Below, in pieces: positions 8,897 through 18,477 of a DNA stretch of 64,000 nt (its first letter is position 1; each line of letters opens with the position of its first letter). A model generated the notes under the pieces. That model saw nothing but the letters and a program-made list of their open reading frames with translations, did not search any database and was not told the origin of the DNA. The stretch is from Ignatzschineria cameli (GTDB lineage: Bacteria > Pseudomonadota > Gammaproteobacteria > Cardiobacteriales > Wohlfahrtiimonadaceae): NCBI RefSeq assembly GCF_003121895.1, contig NZ_QEWW01000004.1, forward strand, positions 62,001-126,000, read 5' to 3'. Both the position numbers and the translations under genes were made by a program.

Positions 8897-10255
8897 ATGA
8901 GACAGATTATGAGAAAGTTCTTCACAACCCTCCTCTTCACAATCCCATTTTTTGCCAGCTTAAGCGCACAAGCTGCAACCGATGTTGAGACTTGGCGTAC
9001 CGATGAAGGGGCTGAGGTCTACTACCTTTATGCGCCAGAAATTCCGATGGTTGATCTTATCCTCTCGCTCGAAGCGGGATCGATTCGTGAAGGCGATAGC
9101 TATGGTTTAGCGGCGATGACCGCTAAGATGGTTACCTCAGGAACGCAATCGCTCGATGAAGAGGCGCTTCTATTGAAGCTCGACCAATTACAAAGCTCAA
9201 TCACTGCGTCAAGCTCTACCTATCATACGCTCTTCTCCCTACGCTCACTAAGCAAAGCATCCCTGCTTCAACCAAGCTTAGATCTGCTCTATGAGATGTT
9301 GCAATCACCGCGCTTTGAGGAGAAGGTCTTCAAAAGAGAGATCACCCAAGCAATCGATAGCCAAAAAGCTCGCCTCGATAATCCCTCTGCGATTGCCAAT
9401 GAGCTCTACTATGCTGCGCTCTACCCCAATAGCGTGATTGGCGCCACTTCAGAGATGTTACAAGCATCACTTACAAAGATGAGTCTAGGCGATGTAAAGG
9501 CATTCCAAGAGCAATATTATGATGCTCATGGCGCAAAGATCATCTTTGTTGGGGATATTTCAGAAGAGGATGCCAAAAAGGTATCGGCTCAAATTAGCCA
9601 GATTTTAGGGCCCGGCGAGATCCATCCGGCAATAGCTCAAATTGAGCCCGTCTCCATGAATCTCACCTATGAAAAATATTTCAATAGCCCACAGACACAA
9701 GTCATGATGGGTCAACCCGCAATCGATCGCTTTAGTCCCGATTATCTTCCTCTAATGATTGGGAATCATCTTTTAGGTGGAAGCGGTTTAACCTCACTCT
9801 TAATGACAACGATTCGAGAAAAAGAGGGATTAACTTATGGTATCTATAGCCGTTTTTCCCCCAACTTCTATGAAGGTCCTTTTACAATTAGCTTCTCTAC
9901 CAAAAATGAGAGCGTTGAAGATGCCATTACTCAGACCAAAGCTGTCGTGAAACAATTTATCGATAATGGACCTGATCCTGAGCTTTTAGAGCGTGCAAAG
10001 AATAACTATATCGGCTCATTAGTGCTCGATCTCGATAGTAATCTTAAACTAGCTTATGCCATCTTAAACTTAGCAACTTATGGATTACCACTCGATTATT
10101 ATGAGACTTTGCCAGAAAAAGTGAGAGCAATTACCCCTCAAGAGATTCAGGAAGCCTTTAAGCGTCATGTCAACCCCCAAGAGATGACCACTGTGATCGT
10201 CGGTGGCGATGTTGCACCCGATACAGAGACCGAAACCCCCTTCCAAGACCAGTAA
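8897..10255 (+). CDS. M16-family partner without zinc motif
   Basis: About 452 residues with a signal peptide (to about ASLSAQA). The first M16 domain has no HxxEH. The second keeps the R/Y-type substrate-binding segment, GLTYGIYSRF, with the pattern typical of M16 C-domains. It is therefore probably the non-catalytic partner of the preceding enzyme. An ATG at 8891 lies immediately against the AAAGGA ribosome-binding site; the ATG at 8897 has a proper 6-base spacing and is chosen here. Confidence 0.85.
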   Translation: MRQIMRKFFTTLLFTIPFFASLSAQAATDVETWRTDEGAEVYYLYAPEIPMVDLILSLEAGSIREGDSYGLAAMTAKMVTSGTQSLDEEALLLKLDQLQSSITASSSTYHTLFSLRSLSKASLLQPSLDLLYEMLQSPRFEEKVFKREITQAIDSQKARLDNPSAIANELYYAALYPNSVIGATSEMLQASLTKMSLGDVKAFQEQYYDAHGAKIIFVGDISEEDAKKVSAQISQILGPGEIHPAIAQIEPVSMNLTYEKYFNSPQTQVMMGQPAIDRFSPDYLPLMIGNHLLGGSGLTSLLMTTIREKEGLTYGIYSRFSPNFYEGPFTISFSTKNESVEDAITQTKAVVKQFIDNGPDPELLERAKNNYIGSLVLDLDSNLKLAYAILNLATYGLPLDYYETLPEKVRAITPQEIQEAFKRHVNPQEMTTVIVGGDVAPDTETETPFQDQ

Positions 10256-10286
10256 CAATCAAGCTTTAGAAGGTTTTTGCTAACTA

Positions 10287-10345
10287 AATAGGGTTATCCC
10301 CTCTTATCCCCACAAGCTGTGGATAAGTTTTGGGATAGCCCTATT
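10287..10345. other. Nested inverted repeat with two DnaA-box-like sites
   Basis: An outer 14-bp stem (10287-10300 with 10332-10345, one mismatch) encloses TTATCCCCA at 10304-10312 and its near mirror TGTGGATAA at 10318-10326. The second is a perfect DnaA box on the minus strand (TTATCCACA); the first differs at one base. Such paired boxes may titrate DnaA or regulate the helicase gene downstream. It might also simply be the terminator of the M16 operon, although only a weak T-rich stretch follows. Confidence 0.5.
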
Positions 10346-10725
10346 ATATTGTTAACGCTCCCCATAAGAATGCGCCTCTCAGGAATTGCGCAATAATAGA
10401 TCAGCATAAAGAGTGACATTGTTCTATATTGATTAGTTCCCCCTAATATTTATCTTCTTTAGATATCTACCTTAAATATCTACTGTAAGTTTCTATTCTG
10501 TTAGAACTTCAAACTAGCAACTCGCAACTAAGCGCCGATGATGCTTAAGATCGTTTCTAAGATCAATAAATGGCCTAACACCTCCCCAACTCTTCTTCTG
10601 CCCAAATTCATTGCAATAATGGGGCTTTCCTCCTCCGCCAATTATCTCCTCCCGCTTCTTTGAAAAAAACGTTACAATAGTCCCCTCTTATCCTCAGATC
10701 TAACCTACGGTAGAATCAAAATCTT
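10346..10725. other. Spacer before the helicase gene
   Basis: No gene is visible. The part at 10431-10500 iterates TATCTAC/TAAATATCTAC-like words loosely. The stretch from about 10670 on carries the helicase upstream region, without a clear promoter. Confidence 0.4.
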
Positions 10726-12675
10726 ATGAATAGAGATCGTATTACGCAATTTTTCGCCCAAGATGGCGCATTAAGCAGCATCATTGATGGTTATCAGCCA
10801 CGTGATGAACAGATTGAGATGGCTGAGGCAATCGCCCTTGCCATTGAGGAGCAAGAGACCTTAATCGTAGAAGCAGGTACAGGAACAGGAAAGACCTTTG
10901 CCTATCTTGTGCCAGCACTCCTCTCTAAAAAGAAGACATTAATCTCAACCGGAACGAAACATCTACAAGATCAGCTCTATGAGAAGGATATCCCCTTACT
11001 GAAGAAGGTGATTAAACACCCGATCTCAACAGCACTCTTAAAGGGGCGCAGTAACTATCTCTGCCTCTATCGAACAAAGACGCTACGCGCTCGTGGACGA
11101 TTTGAGAATAAGAAACAGGTTGAGCAATTTTTTCGAATTGAACGCTTCTCACAACAAGATGCTATCGGCGATATTACGCAGCTCTCTGGTATTACCGAAA
11201 CAGAGCTCTGGTCACAAGTGACCTCCACAACCGAAAATTGCCTCCACAATGAGTGCCCTGATTATGAGGAGTGCTTTGTCTTTAAAGCTCGAAAAAAGGC
11301 GATGGACTCTGATGTTGTGGTCATTAACCACCATCTCCTTTGTGCCGACTTAGCACTAAAACAGGATGGTTTTGGCGAGCTTCTGCCAGAGGCAGATATC
11401 ATTATTATCGATGAGGCCCACCAACTTGCAGAGACTGCCGGGCTCTTCTTTAGTACACAAATTTCCACGAAGCAATTTCATGATTGGATCGATGATCTCA
11501 ACAAAGCGATTGCCGTAGATGCTCCTGACTTCAGCGGTCACGATACCGCGGCAGATGCACTCTTTAAAGCGCTCACAGAACTACGAAAAGCGCTCCCTCA
11601 ATATAATCAACGCTACGCTTTAACAGAGTTTGCCGATAACCCCATTATCACAAATCTCTACCAAGAGGTTTACGATATTCTCAAAACCTTACTGCAGATT
11701 GTTGACCCGCTCAAGGTTCGCGCGCAAATCTTTACAAAGTTGCTCGATCGTTTAGAAGAGCTGACGATGACCTGGAAGATTCTCCTCTTAAGTGAAAAGA
11801 CCCCAGATTCTATCAATGCCATCAATTGGCTAGAGACCTATACCTTCAACATCACATTTCATTCAACGCCGCTCGATATCTCCGAACAGTTTCGAAAAAA
11901 TAGCGGCTTACTCAATGCTAGCTGGATCTTCACTTCGGCAACTTTAGCGGTCAAAGATGATTTTAGCTACTTCTGCCGCCCCTTAGGGTTATCGAAGAAG
12001 AATACCTTAAAACTAGAGAGCCCTTTCGATTATCCCCGAACCTCTCTACTCTACCATCCTGATCATCTACCACTGCCGAGCGATCCTCGCTTTCTGCCGG
12101 AGATGATCGATGCGATTATCCCGATTTTAGAGGTAACAAAAGGACGCGCTTTTATCCTTTTTACCAGTTATCGAGCGCTCAATGAAGCAAAAGAGCTCTT
12201 AGGACGAAAGACCGATTACCCCCTCTTTGTACAGGGAGATCTTCCTAAGATGCAGCTGATCGAAGAGTTTAAAGAATCCGGCAATGGTGTGCTCTTAGGA
12301 ACTATGAGTTTTTGGGAAGGGGTTGATGTTAAGGGCGATGCGCTCTCTTGTGTCATTATTGAGAAATTCCCCTTCGCTTCTCCGGGCGATCCGATTGAGC
12401 AGGCGAAGATGGATCTAATTCGCGAACAGGGCTATGACCCTTTCAATACCTATCAACTCCCAAAAGCGATTATTGCACTGAAACAAGGAGTTGGCCGGCT
12501 GATTCGCGATCATGATGATTATGGATTACTCGTTATTGCCGATCCGCGCCTCTCTAAGAGTCGCTACGGAAAACGATTCCTCGATAGTCTTCCGCCGATG
12601 ACGAAAACATTAAAAGCAGAACGAATCTCCCGATTCTTTGACTATATCGAAAGTAGAGAGAAGGATAAAAAATAG
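10726..12675 (+). CDS. yoaA: YoaA/DinG-type Fe-S DNA helicase
   Basis: The 649-residue XPD-like superfamily 2 helicase has Walker A at EAGTGTGKT (49-57) and DEAH at 229-232. Four Cys suited to a [4Fe-4S] cluster are at 113, 172, 177 and 183. Late helicase motifs appear in TMSFWEGVDVKGD and KQGVGRLIRDHDD. YoaA is a 5'-3' DNA helicase that works with the HolC subunit in repair of stalled replication. The length fits YoaA better than DinG (about 716). The region just upstream holds DnaA-like boxes. Confidence 0.87.
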   Translation: MNRDRITQFFAQDGALSSIIDGYQPRDEQIEMAEAIALAIEEQETLIVEAGTGTGKTFAYLVPALLSKKKTLISTGTKHLQDQLYEKDIPLLKKVIKHPISTALLKGRSNYLCLYRTKTLRARGRFENKKQVEQFFRIERFSQQDAIGDITQLSGITETELWSQVTSTTENCLHNECPDYEECFVFKARKKAMDSDVVVINHHLLCADLALKQDGFGELLPEADIIIIDEAHQLAETAGLFFSTQISTKQFHDWIDDLNKAIAVDAPDFSGHDTAADALFKALTELRKALPQYNQRYALTEFADNPIITNLYQEVYDILKTLLQIVDPLKVRAQIFTKLLDRLEELTMTWKILLLSEKTPDSINAINWLETYTFNITFHSTPLDISEQFRKNSGLLNASWIFTSATLAVKDDFSYFCRPLGLSKKNTLKLESPFDYPRTSLLYHPDHLPLPSDPRFLPEMIDAIIPILEVTKGRAFILFTSYRALNEAKELLGRKTDYPLFVQGDLPKMQLIEEFKESGNGVLLGTMSFWEGVDVKGDALSCVIIEKFPFASPGDPIEQAKMDLIREQGYDPFNTYQLPKAIIALKQGVGRLIRDHDDYGLLVIADPRLSKSRYGKRFLDSLPPMTKTLKAERISRFFDYIESREKDKK

Positions 12676-12885
12676 CAAAATAACCAAACAGCCAAATAAC
12701 AAAGTTATAAAATCATATAGTTATAACCTTATATCACCTTATGTGACACAATAGACAGCAGTAAACATAACAAACTCAAGAGATATAAGATGCAAGAAAT
12801 AATATCTTGAAGTAAAAGATACTTCGGTTACAACGCCCTATTTAAATTCCCACTTCTAACCCTTTTCTAATAGAGGTTTCACCCC

Positions 12886-13488
12886 ATGAATATCACATTC
12901 CTAGGACTCCTACTTATCATTGCAAGTTACTTAATCGGCTCGCTCTCTTCGGCGATTATTCTCTGTAAACTTGCTGGACTACCCGACCCAAGAACTGAAG
13001 GCTCCGGCAACCCCGGCGCCACTAATGTGATGCGCATCGGCGGGAAAAAACTTGCCGCTCTCACCCTTTTAGGGGATCTACTTAAAGGCTTAATCCCGGT
13101 TCTACTTGCTAAGATCCTCGGTCAGTCTCCCACAATTATCTCTCTTGTGGCAGTCGCGGCCTTTTTAGGTCACCTCTATCCGCTATTTTTCGGCTTTAAA
13201 GGGGGCAAAGGTGTTGCAACAGCTTTTGGTGCGGTCTTAGGTCTCAATCCTTTCGTGGCTCTCTGCGCTTTCGGTGTCTGGTTACTGATCTTCTTTGGAA
13301 CTAAAATCTCTTCACTCTCTGCCCTTACTGCGGCAATCTCCGTTCCTCTCTTTCTCTATCTCTTTAATACTCCGGCAGCGATCGTTGGTGCGGTAATCTT
13401 TATGGATCTCTTTTTAATCTATCGCCATAAGAGCAATATTGAGAGACTTCTCCGAGGAGAAGAGGGAAAATTGAAGTCTAAAAAATAA
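12886..13488 (+). CDS. plsY: Glycerol-3-phosphate acyltransferase PlsY
   Basis: A 200-residue integral membrane enzyme with the PlsY signatures GSGNPGATNVMRI (about 41-53), GHLYPLFFGFKGGKGVATAFG (about 95-115) and several hydrophobic segments. It moves the acyl group of acyl-phosphate to glycerol-3-phosphate, the first step of phospholipid synthesis. The 210 bp before it contain no gene. Confidence 0.95.
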   Translation: MNITFLGLLLIIASYLIGSLSSAIILCKLAGLPDPRTEGSGNPGATNVMRIGGKKLAALTLLGDLLKGLIPVLLAKILGQSPTIISLVAVAAFLGHLYPLFFGFKGGKGVATAFGAVLGLNPFVALCAFGVWLLIFFGTKISSLSALTAAISVPLFLYLFNTPAAIVGAVIFMDLFLIYRHKSNIERLLRGEEGKLKSKK

Positions 13489-13671
13489 CAATAAAGTGCC
13501 GCAAAGCAGACAATTGAAGCATTATCAGACAGTCCTCTCTCAGCAATTCTACGAGAAACCCCATCGATAGTAATCGCTTACTATATGAAATGAAATGAAG
13601 ATGAGAGACCGATAAGGTGAACTGCATAGTGATAAGCTAAATGATCACTATAAATCGATGCTTTGATCAGC

Positions 13672-13677
13672 TATAAT
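13672..13677 (+). promoter_or_regulatory. Candidate -10 element of rluB
   Basis: A perfect TATAAT lies 40 bases before the ATG at 13717. The -35 region is weak. Its position argues against a TTG start at 13663, which would put the promoter inside the gene. Confidence 0.45.
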
Positions 13678-13716
13678 AAGACCTATTTAATTGAAAATTC
13701 CTATTTTAAGGACAGC

Positions 13717-15309
13717 ATGAAAGAACGTTTACAGAAAGTTTTAGCGAACCTAGGATTTGGTTCACGCCGGGAGATTGAGGGTTGGATTAGCGAGGGTCGC
13801 ATTAAGGTGAATGGCGAAGTCGCAGAGCTCGGTTGCCAAATAGATGGAACAGAGAGTGTCCACCTAGATGATCGCCGAATTTCTATCGACAAAAGTGAAC
13901 AAGAGCGTCGCGTCTTAATCTATTACAAGCCCGTAGGTGAGATTACAACCCGCCACGACCCTGAAGGTCGTCCTACTATTTTCGAGAGCCTGCCGAGCAT
14001 CCGCGATGGTCGTTGGATCACCGTTGGTCGTCTCGATATCAATACCCAAGGGCTTCTCCTTGTAACTAATGATGGCGAACTTGCCCATCGTTTAATGCAC
14101 CCTTCCCATGAGCTAGAGCGCGAATATGCGGTACGTGTTATCGGTGAGTTTACCGATGAGATGGCAGATAATATGCGCAATGGAATTGAGTTTGAAGATG
14201 GTGTCTCAAAATTTGAAGAGATCCTCTGGTCAGGCGGAAGTGGCGCAAACTTCTGGTATCACGTCACCGTTAAAGGTGGGAAAAACCGAGAAGTCCGCCG
14301 TCTTTGGGAATCCCAAGGTTTAATGGTTTCACGCCTTATTCGTATTCGTTATGGCAACGTGGAATTACCACCAGGATTACGTGAAGGACAATTTATCGAT
14401 ATCGATCCTGAAGTCTTAAAAGAGCTAGTAGAATCGGTGGGTCTTGAGCATCAACATGTCGTTCTTGATGAGAAGCAAGAGCGTCAAAGAACAAAACCGC
14501 GTCGTATCGGTAGTGTTCAAGAGCGTCGCCGTGAACTGAGCCGTTCTCCTCGTCCAAGAAGTGATGAGCGTGGAGAACGCAGTGATCGTGGTGAGCGTAG
14601 TAACTTCGGTCGTAGTAATGATCGTTTCGAGCGCCGTCCTTCATCCGATCGCCCTGACAATCGCGGAGATCGCGCAGGTCGTGGCGAGCGCAGTGATCGT
14701 GGTGAACGTAGCAACTTCGGCCGTAGTAATGATCGTTTCGAGCGCCGTCCTTCATCCGATCGCCCTGACAATCGCGGAGATCGCGCAGGTCGTGGCGAGC
14801 GCAGTGATCGTGGTGAACGTAGCAACTTCGGCCGTAGCAATGATCGTTTCGAGCGCAGATCATCTGATCGTCCTGACAATCGCAGAGACCGTGACAATCG
14901 TGGCGAACGCAGTGATCGTGGTGAGCGTAGTAACTTCGGTCGTAGCAATGATCGTCTCGAACGCAGATCATCTGATCGCCCTGACAATCGCGGGGATCGC
15001 GCAGGTCGTGGCGAGCGCAGTGATCGTGGTGAACGTAGTAACTTCGGTCGTAGCAATGATCGTTTCGAGCGCCGTCCTTCCTCTGATCGCCCTGATAATC
15101 GCAGAGATCGTGCAGGTCGTGACAATCGTGGCGAGCGCAGTGAACGCAACTTTGGCTCACAAGATTCACGTCGCCACAATCGCTCAGAAACACGCTCTTT
15201 TAACCGCGACCGCAATGAAGGTCAACGAGGAGCAGGAAGAGGTAGAGATTCTGGTCGAGATTTTAAACGAGATGGGAATCACGACTCTGACCGCCGATCT
15301 CGCTCATAA
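13717..15309 (+). CDS. rluB: 23S rRNA pseudouridine synthase RluB with a long Arg-rich repeated tail
   Basis: The first 250 residues form an RsuA/RluB-type enzyme: an S4 RNA-binding domain (about 1-60) and a synthase domain with the catalytic Asp107 in GRLDINTQG. RluB makes pseudouridine at position 2605 (E. coli numbering) of 23S rRNA. A tail of about 280 residues follows, rich in Arg, Ser, Asp, Gly and Asn and built from five repeats of 36-40 residues. Tails of RluB in other bacteria are also Arg-rich but generally shorter. The start ATG has AAGGA four bases upstream. A hairpin follows the gene at 15334. Confidence 0.92.
   Translation: MKERLQKVLANLGFGSRREIEGWISEGRIKVNGEVAELGCQIDGTESVHLDDRRISIDKSEQERRVLIYYKPVGEITTRHDPEGRPTIFESLPSIRDGRWITVGRLDINTQGLLLVTNDGELAHRLMHPSHELEREYAVRVIGEFTDEMADNMRNGIEFEDGVSKFEEILWSGGSGANFWYHVTVKGGKNREVRRLWESQGLMVSRLIRIRYGNVELPPGLREGQFIDIDPEVLKELVESVGLEHQHVVLDEKQERQRTKPRRIGSVQERRRELSRSPRPRSDERGERSDRGERSNFGRSNDRFERRPSSDRPDNRGDRAGRGERSDRGERSNFGRSNDRFERRPSSDRPDNRGDRAGRGERSDRGERSNFGRSNDRFERRSSDRPDNRRDRDNRGERSDRGERSNFGRSNDRLERRSSDRPDNRGDRAGRGERSDRGERSNFGRSNDRFERRPSSDRPDNRRDRAGRDNRGERSERNFGSQDSRRHNRSETRSFNRDRNEGQRGAGRGRDSGRDFKRDGNHDSDRRSRS
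14572..15129 (+). repeat. Five tandem 108-120-bp repeats inside rluB
   Basis: Units lie at 14572-14682, 14683-14793, 14794-14901, 14902-15009 and 15010-15129. Each encodes GERSDRGERSNFGRSNDR, then F/L-ERR, SSDRPDN and a variable Arg-rich end. Units 1 and 2 are nearly identical in DNA, while units 3 and 4 lack a Pro codon, and unit 5 gains DNR. All length changes are multiples of three, so the frame is always kept. Recombination between units would change tail length. Confidence 0.9.
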
Positions 15310-15333
15310 CCCCAGATAGCGGGAATATCTTAT

Positions 15334-15362
15334 AAAGATCTTTTGCACTGCAGGAGGTCTTT
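15334..15362 (+). terminator. Hairpin after rluB
   Basis: Arms 15334-15346 and 15350-15362 can pair over 13 positions with a few G-U pairs, around a 3-nt loop, followed by ATTTATTT. It lies 24 bases after the rluB stop. Confidence 0.5.
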
Positions 15363-15393
15363 ATTTATTTCTAGCGCTCTCTGAGCTTTCAAA

Positions 15394-15429
15394 TTTTAAG
15401 TTTTAAGTTTTAAGTTTTAAGTTTTTAAG
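15394..15429. repeat. 7-bp tandem repeat in the rluB-ABC spacer
   Basis: TTTTAAG is repeated four times from 15394 to 15421, with a fifth copy one T longer. The rest of the 362-bp spacer (15310-15671) has further loose iterations of ATAGTGACAG-like and AATATCAAGAT-like words near 15540-15640, but no gene. Confidence 0.75.
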
Positions 15430-15671
15430 AAGGGATCTCAAAATATCTAATAAAGAGATCTCTCAAATATCTACTCACCTATAACAATCGATGAGATCGT
15501 GCGATTTTAACCCATAACACTTAGAGTAATCGCCCTAGATACTGATAGTGACAGCAATAGTGGCAGTGATATTAATATTAGCCTAAGTGTTACTATAGGT
15601 TGTAAGATCAATACCAATATCAAGATTAATATCAAGATCACCATCATCGAACAAACTAATGAGGATCGTTT

Positions 15672-16616
15672 ATGTCAACGCCATTAGCACTCAAAATCAC
15701 AGACCTAAAAAAGCAGTATCAAAATGGAAAGGTTGCCCTAAAAGGGATCAATCTTGAAGTGAAAGAGGGTGACTTCTTTGCACTCCTTGGCCCCAATGGC
15801 GCGGGGAAATCAACCACTATCGGAATCATCACCGATCTTGTACAACCCTCATCGGGTCATGTTGAAGTCTTTGGGGTTGATGCCCAAAAAAATCGTAATC
15901 TCGCTAAATCGATGATCGGTCTAGTGCCACAAGAATTTAACTTCAATCCCTTTGAGCCATGTGAAGAGATTGTGATCAACCAAGCAGGTTATCTCGGCAT
16001 TCCTCGCGCTGAAGCTAAAAAGAGAACCGCGGAGTTACTTCGTCTGCTCGATTTAAGCGATAAAGCAAAAGTGATGGCGCGCGAACTCTCCGGCGGTATG
16101 AAGCGACGCCTAATGATTGCCCGAGCTTTAGTCCACAATCCACGTCTATTAATCCTCGATGAGCCCACTGCCGGTGTTGATATTGAGATTCGCAGACAGA
16201 CCTGGGAGCTAATGAAGCGCGTTAATGCTGCTGGAACAACCATTATCCTCACCACCCACTATTTAGAAGAAGCGGAACAGATGTGTAAAAATATCGCCAT
16301 TATCAATCATGGTGAGATTGTGCAGCAGAGCTCAATGAGCGCCCTTCTTCGAGAGTTACAATCGGAATCTTTTATCCTCGATCTAAGCGCTCCGGCAACA
16401 GCCCTTCCTGAAATTGAAGGAATTGAGCTAAAATTGATCGATCCGATGACATTAGAAGCAGAGATCACAAAGCCACATACCATCAATGATCTCTTTATAG
16501 GTCTCAACACTAAAAACATTAAGATCGATACCATGCGAAATAAAGCTAATCGCTTAGAGGAGCTCTTCCTTCGCATTACTAATCAACCACAAATTACAGG
16601 AGCAAAAGATGAGTAA
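15672..16616 (+). CDS. yadG: ABC-2-type exporter ATP-binding protein, YadG-like
   Basis: The 314-residue ATPase has Walker A GPNGAGKST (40-48), signature LSGGM (139-143), Walker B LLILDEP (159-165) and the switch His in TTHYLEEAE. About 90 further residues follow the nucleotide-binding domain. The gene overlaps its permease gene by 8 bases. The pair resembles E. coli YadG-YadH; the transported substrate is unknown. Confidence 0.85.
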   Translation: MSTPLALKITDLKKQYQNGKVALKGINLEVKEGDFFALLGPNGAGKSTTIGIITDLVQPSSGHVEVFGVDAQKNRNLAKSMIGLVPQEFNFNPFEPCEEIVINQAGYLGIPRAEAKKRTAELLRLLDLSDKAKVMARELSGGMKRRLMIARALVHNPRLLILDEPTAGVDIEIRRQTWELMKRVNAAGTTIILTTHYLEEAEQMCKNIAIINHGEIVQQSSMSALLRELQSESFILDLSAPATALPEIEGIELKLIDPMTLEAEITKPHTINDLFIGLNTKNIKIDTMRNKANRLEELFLRITNQPQITGAKDE

Positions 16617-17382
16617 CCGCGCTTATTGGATCGCTTTTTATACTATTTTAACAAAAGAGATCTACCGTTTTGTTCGTATCTGGCCACAAACCCTACTTCC
16701 GCCACTAATCACGACAATTCTCTACTTTCTTATCTTTGGAAAGGTGATTGGTGATCGAGTGGGAGCAATGGATGGGGTCACCTATGCGCAATTTATTGCG
16801 CCGGGACTCATTATGATGACAGTCATTAGTAATAGCTACTCCAATGTTGTCTCCTCCTTCTTTAGTGCAAAATATTCACACCATATAGAAGAGATGTTAG
16901 TCGCGCCGGTTCCAAACTTGGTCATTATCGCCGGTTATGTGATGGGTGGCGTTGCGCGAGGCTTAGCGGTGGGTGGAATCGTAACAATTGTGGCCCTCTT
17001 CTTTATCGATATGAAGATCGATAATATCCTTCTTATGTTACTGATCTTCCTCCTTACATCACTTGTCTTCTCCCTCGCGGGCTTGATCAATGCAATCTTT
17101 GCCCGTAGCTTTGATGATATCTCTATTATTCCAACCTTTATCTTAACGCCGCTTACCTATCTAGGGGGTGTCTTCTACTCAGTCTCTCTTCTGCCTGAGT
17201 TTTGGCAAAATATCTCCTACTTTAACCCCGTGCTCTACATGGTAAGCGCTTTCCGTTACAGTATTTTAGGTGTCTCGGATATCAATATCGTTACGGCAAT
17301 TGCCCTACTTTTAGGATTTTTTATCCTACTCTTTTCGGTTGCGTACTATCTATTACAGAAAGGCACCGGCTTAAAATCTTAA
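16609..17382 (+). CDS. yadH: ABC-2-type exporter permease, YadH-like
   Basis: The 257-residue membrane protein has six hydrophobic segments and the ABC-2 signature around the fifth (PTFILTPLTYLGGVFYSVSLLP). It begins inside the end of the ATPase gene (ATGAGTAA), so it is its membrane partner. The substrate cannot be told from the sequence. Confidence 0.85.
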   Translation: MSNRAYWIAFYTILTKEIYRFVRIWPQTLLPPLITTILYFLIFGKVIGDRVGAMDGVTYAQFIAPGLIMMTVISNSYSNVVSSFFSAKYSHHIEEMLVAPVPNLVIIAGYVMGGVARGLAVGGIVTIVALFFIDMKIDNILLMLLIFLLTSLVFSLAGLINAIFARSFDDISIIPTFILTPLTYLGGVFYSVSLLPEFWQNISYFNPVLYMVSAFRYSILGVSDINIVTAIALLLGFFILLFSVAYYLLQKGTGLKS

Positions 17383-17463
17383 TTAGAGTAGCACCGATCC
17401 TACTAAGATCTCTAATGATCGATATCGTTTCAAGATCGCAAGTGGTAGAATTGTAAGTTAAAT

Positions 17464-17518
17464 TTCTTTTAAAGTTCTTTTAAAGTTCTTTTAAAGTTCT
17501 TTTAAAATTCTTTTACAA
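17464..17518. repeat. Five 11-bp tandem units before mlaA
   Basis: TTCTTTTAAAG is present three times exactly from 17464, then TTCTTTTAAAA and TTCTTTTACAA. The period is 11 bp, as in the accD-folC spacer, but the unit is unrelated. The spacer 17383-17635 otherwise shows only an AT-rich upstream region. Confidence 0.85.
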
Positions 17519-17635
17519 ATATTCATTCTTATCACCACTGCATTCTTGCAACGATCGATCAATAAGGATCTAATAACGTTGAATAAGATTCAATAGAGAT
17601 TACCAAGAATTACTTTTCTGATTTGAGACTTTTTT

Positions 17636-18418
17636 ATGAAACATCTAAAACGCTTCTTAACGCTCTCTTGCGCTTGGATTGTTGCGGCATGTGCCGGTAA
17701 TCCGCCTAACCCCTACGATCCTTATGAGGGCTATAACCGAGCGACCTATGAGTTCAATACCGCAGTTGATAACGCAATCGCAAAACCGGTTGCTAAGGGC
17801 TACGTTAAGGTTGTTCCTAAAACGGTTCGGACCGGCGTCAGCAACGCGCTCGAAAATCTAGCAGATACACGCTATACCGTTGTTAATCTTACCCAAGGTG
17901 AGCCTGTTGCCGCCCTTGAGAGTCTCCATCGCTTTGTCTTTAACTCCACCTTTGGTCTTTTAGGCTTAATTGATGTTACAGAACTCTTCAATCTACCGCC
18001 TAAACAGAAAAATGATATGGGGGTAACTTTTGCGAAGATGGGGTGGGCTAATAGCAACTACTTTGTTGTTCCCTTAATCGGTCCTTCAACTTCAAGAGAT
18101 ACCGTTGGCGTTGTAGCGGATGTCTTTGCGACACCTTATGCATATGCTTTTAATGATTGGGTCAGTTTAGGCGTTTTAGTTGCCGGAGGAATCGACCTTC
18201 GGAGTAAACTTCTCGATGTTGAGTCGGTGACAACGACTGCAGCACTCGATCCTTATGTCTTTCAACGAGAAGCCTATCTACAATTTAGAAATCAGCAGCT
18301 TAAGAATCATGGGGTGAAATATATTCAATCCGCCCATGAGCGCGAATCACTCTATGAAGATGATGAGGATGATGCAGGACTCTCGATCGCAGAGTTAGCT
18401 CGTCAACGAAACCAATAA
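17636..18418 (+). CDS. mlaA: Outer-membrane lipoprotein MlaA (VacJ)
   Basis: The 260-residue precursor has a lipobox VAAC with the modified Cys19. The MlaA family opening PYEGYNRATYEFN and the segments GLLGLIDVTELF and LIGPSTSRDTVG are present. MlaA sits in the outer membrane with porins and removes misplaced phospholipids, handing them to the MlaC-MlaFEDB path. The mlaBCDEF genes are not in this window. The C-terminus ends in an acidic Glu/Asp-rich stretch. Confidence 0.93.
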   Translation: MKHLKRFLTLSCAWIVAACAGNPPNPYDPYEGYNRATYEFNTAVDNAIAKPVAKGYVKVVPKTVRTGVSNALENLADTRYTVVNLTQGEPVAALESLHRFVFNSTFGLLGLIDVTELFNLPPKQKNDMGVTFAKMGWANSNYFVVPLIGPSTSRDTVGVVADVFATPYAYAFNDWVSLGVLVAGGIDLRSKLLDVESVTTTAALDPYVFQREAYLQFRNQQLKNHGVKYIQSAHERESLYEDDEDDAGLSIAELARQRNQ

Positions 18419-18442
18419 AAGAGCACGATAAAATCTCTTTTA

Positions 18443-18474
18443 AAAGGCGTTTAGTCAATTGATTAAGCGCCTTT
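18443..18474 (+). terminator. Hairpin after mlaA
   Basis: An 11-bp stem (AAAGGCGTTTA with TAAGCGCCTTT, one G-U pair) and a 10-nt loop lie 24 bases after mlaA. The following bases are CACTTTCT, not a clean U-tract. Confidence 0.6.
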
Positions 18475-18477
18475 CAC

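Noticed and set aside
10726-12675. Reading this gene as DinG rather than YoaA
   Set aside because: Length of 649 residues and cysteine spacing fit YoaA better, although both belong to one family.
14572-15129. CRISPR-like regular repeat
   Set aside because: The repeats are adjoining, without spacers, and lie within an in-frame coding tail.
14393-15319. Long open frames on both strands over the rluB tail
   Set aside because: They are by-products of the GC-rich tandem repeat; only the frame continuous with the enzyme carries a domain.
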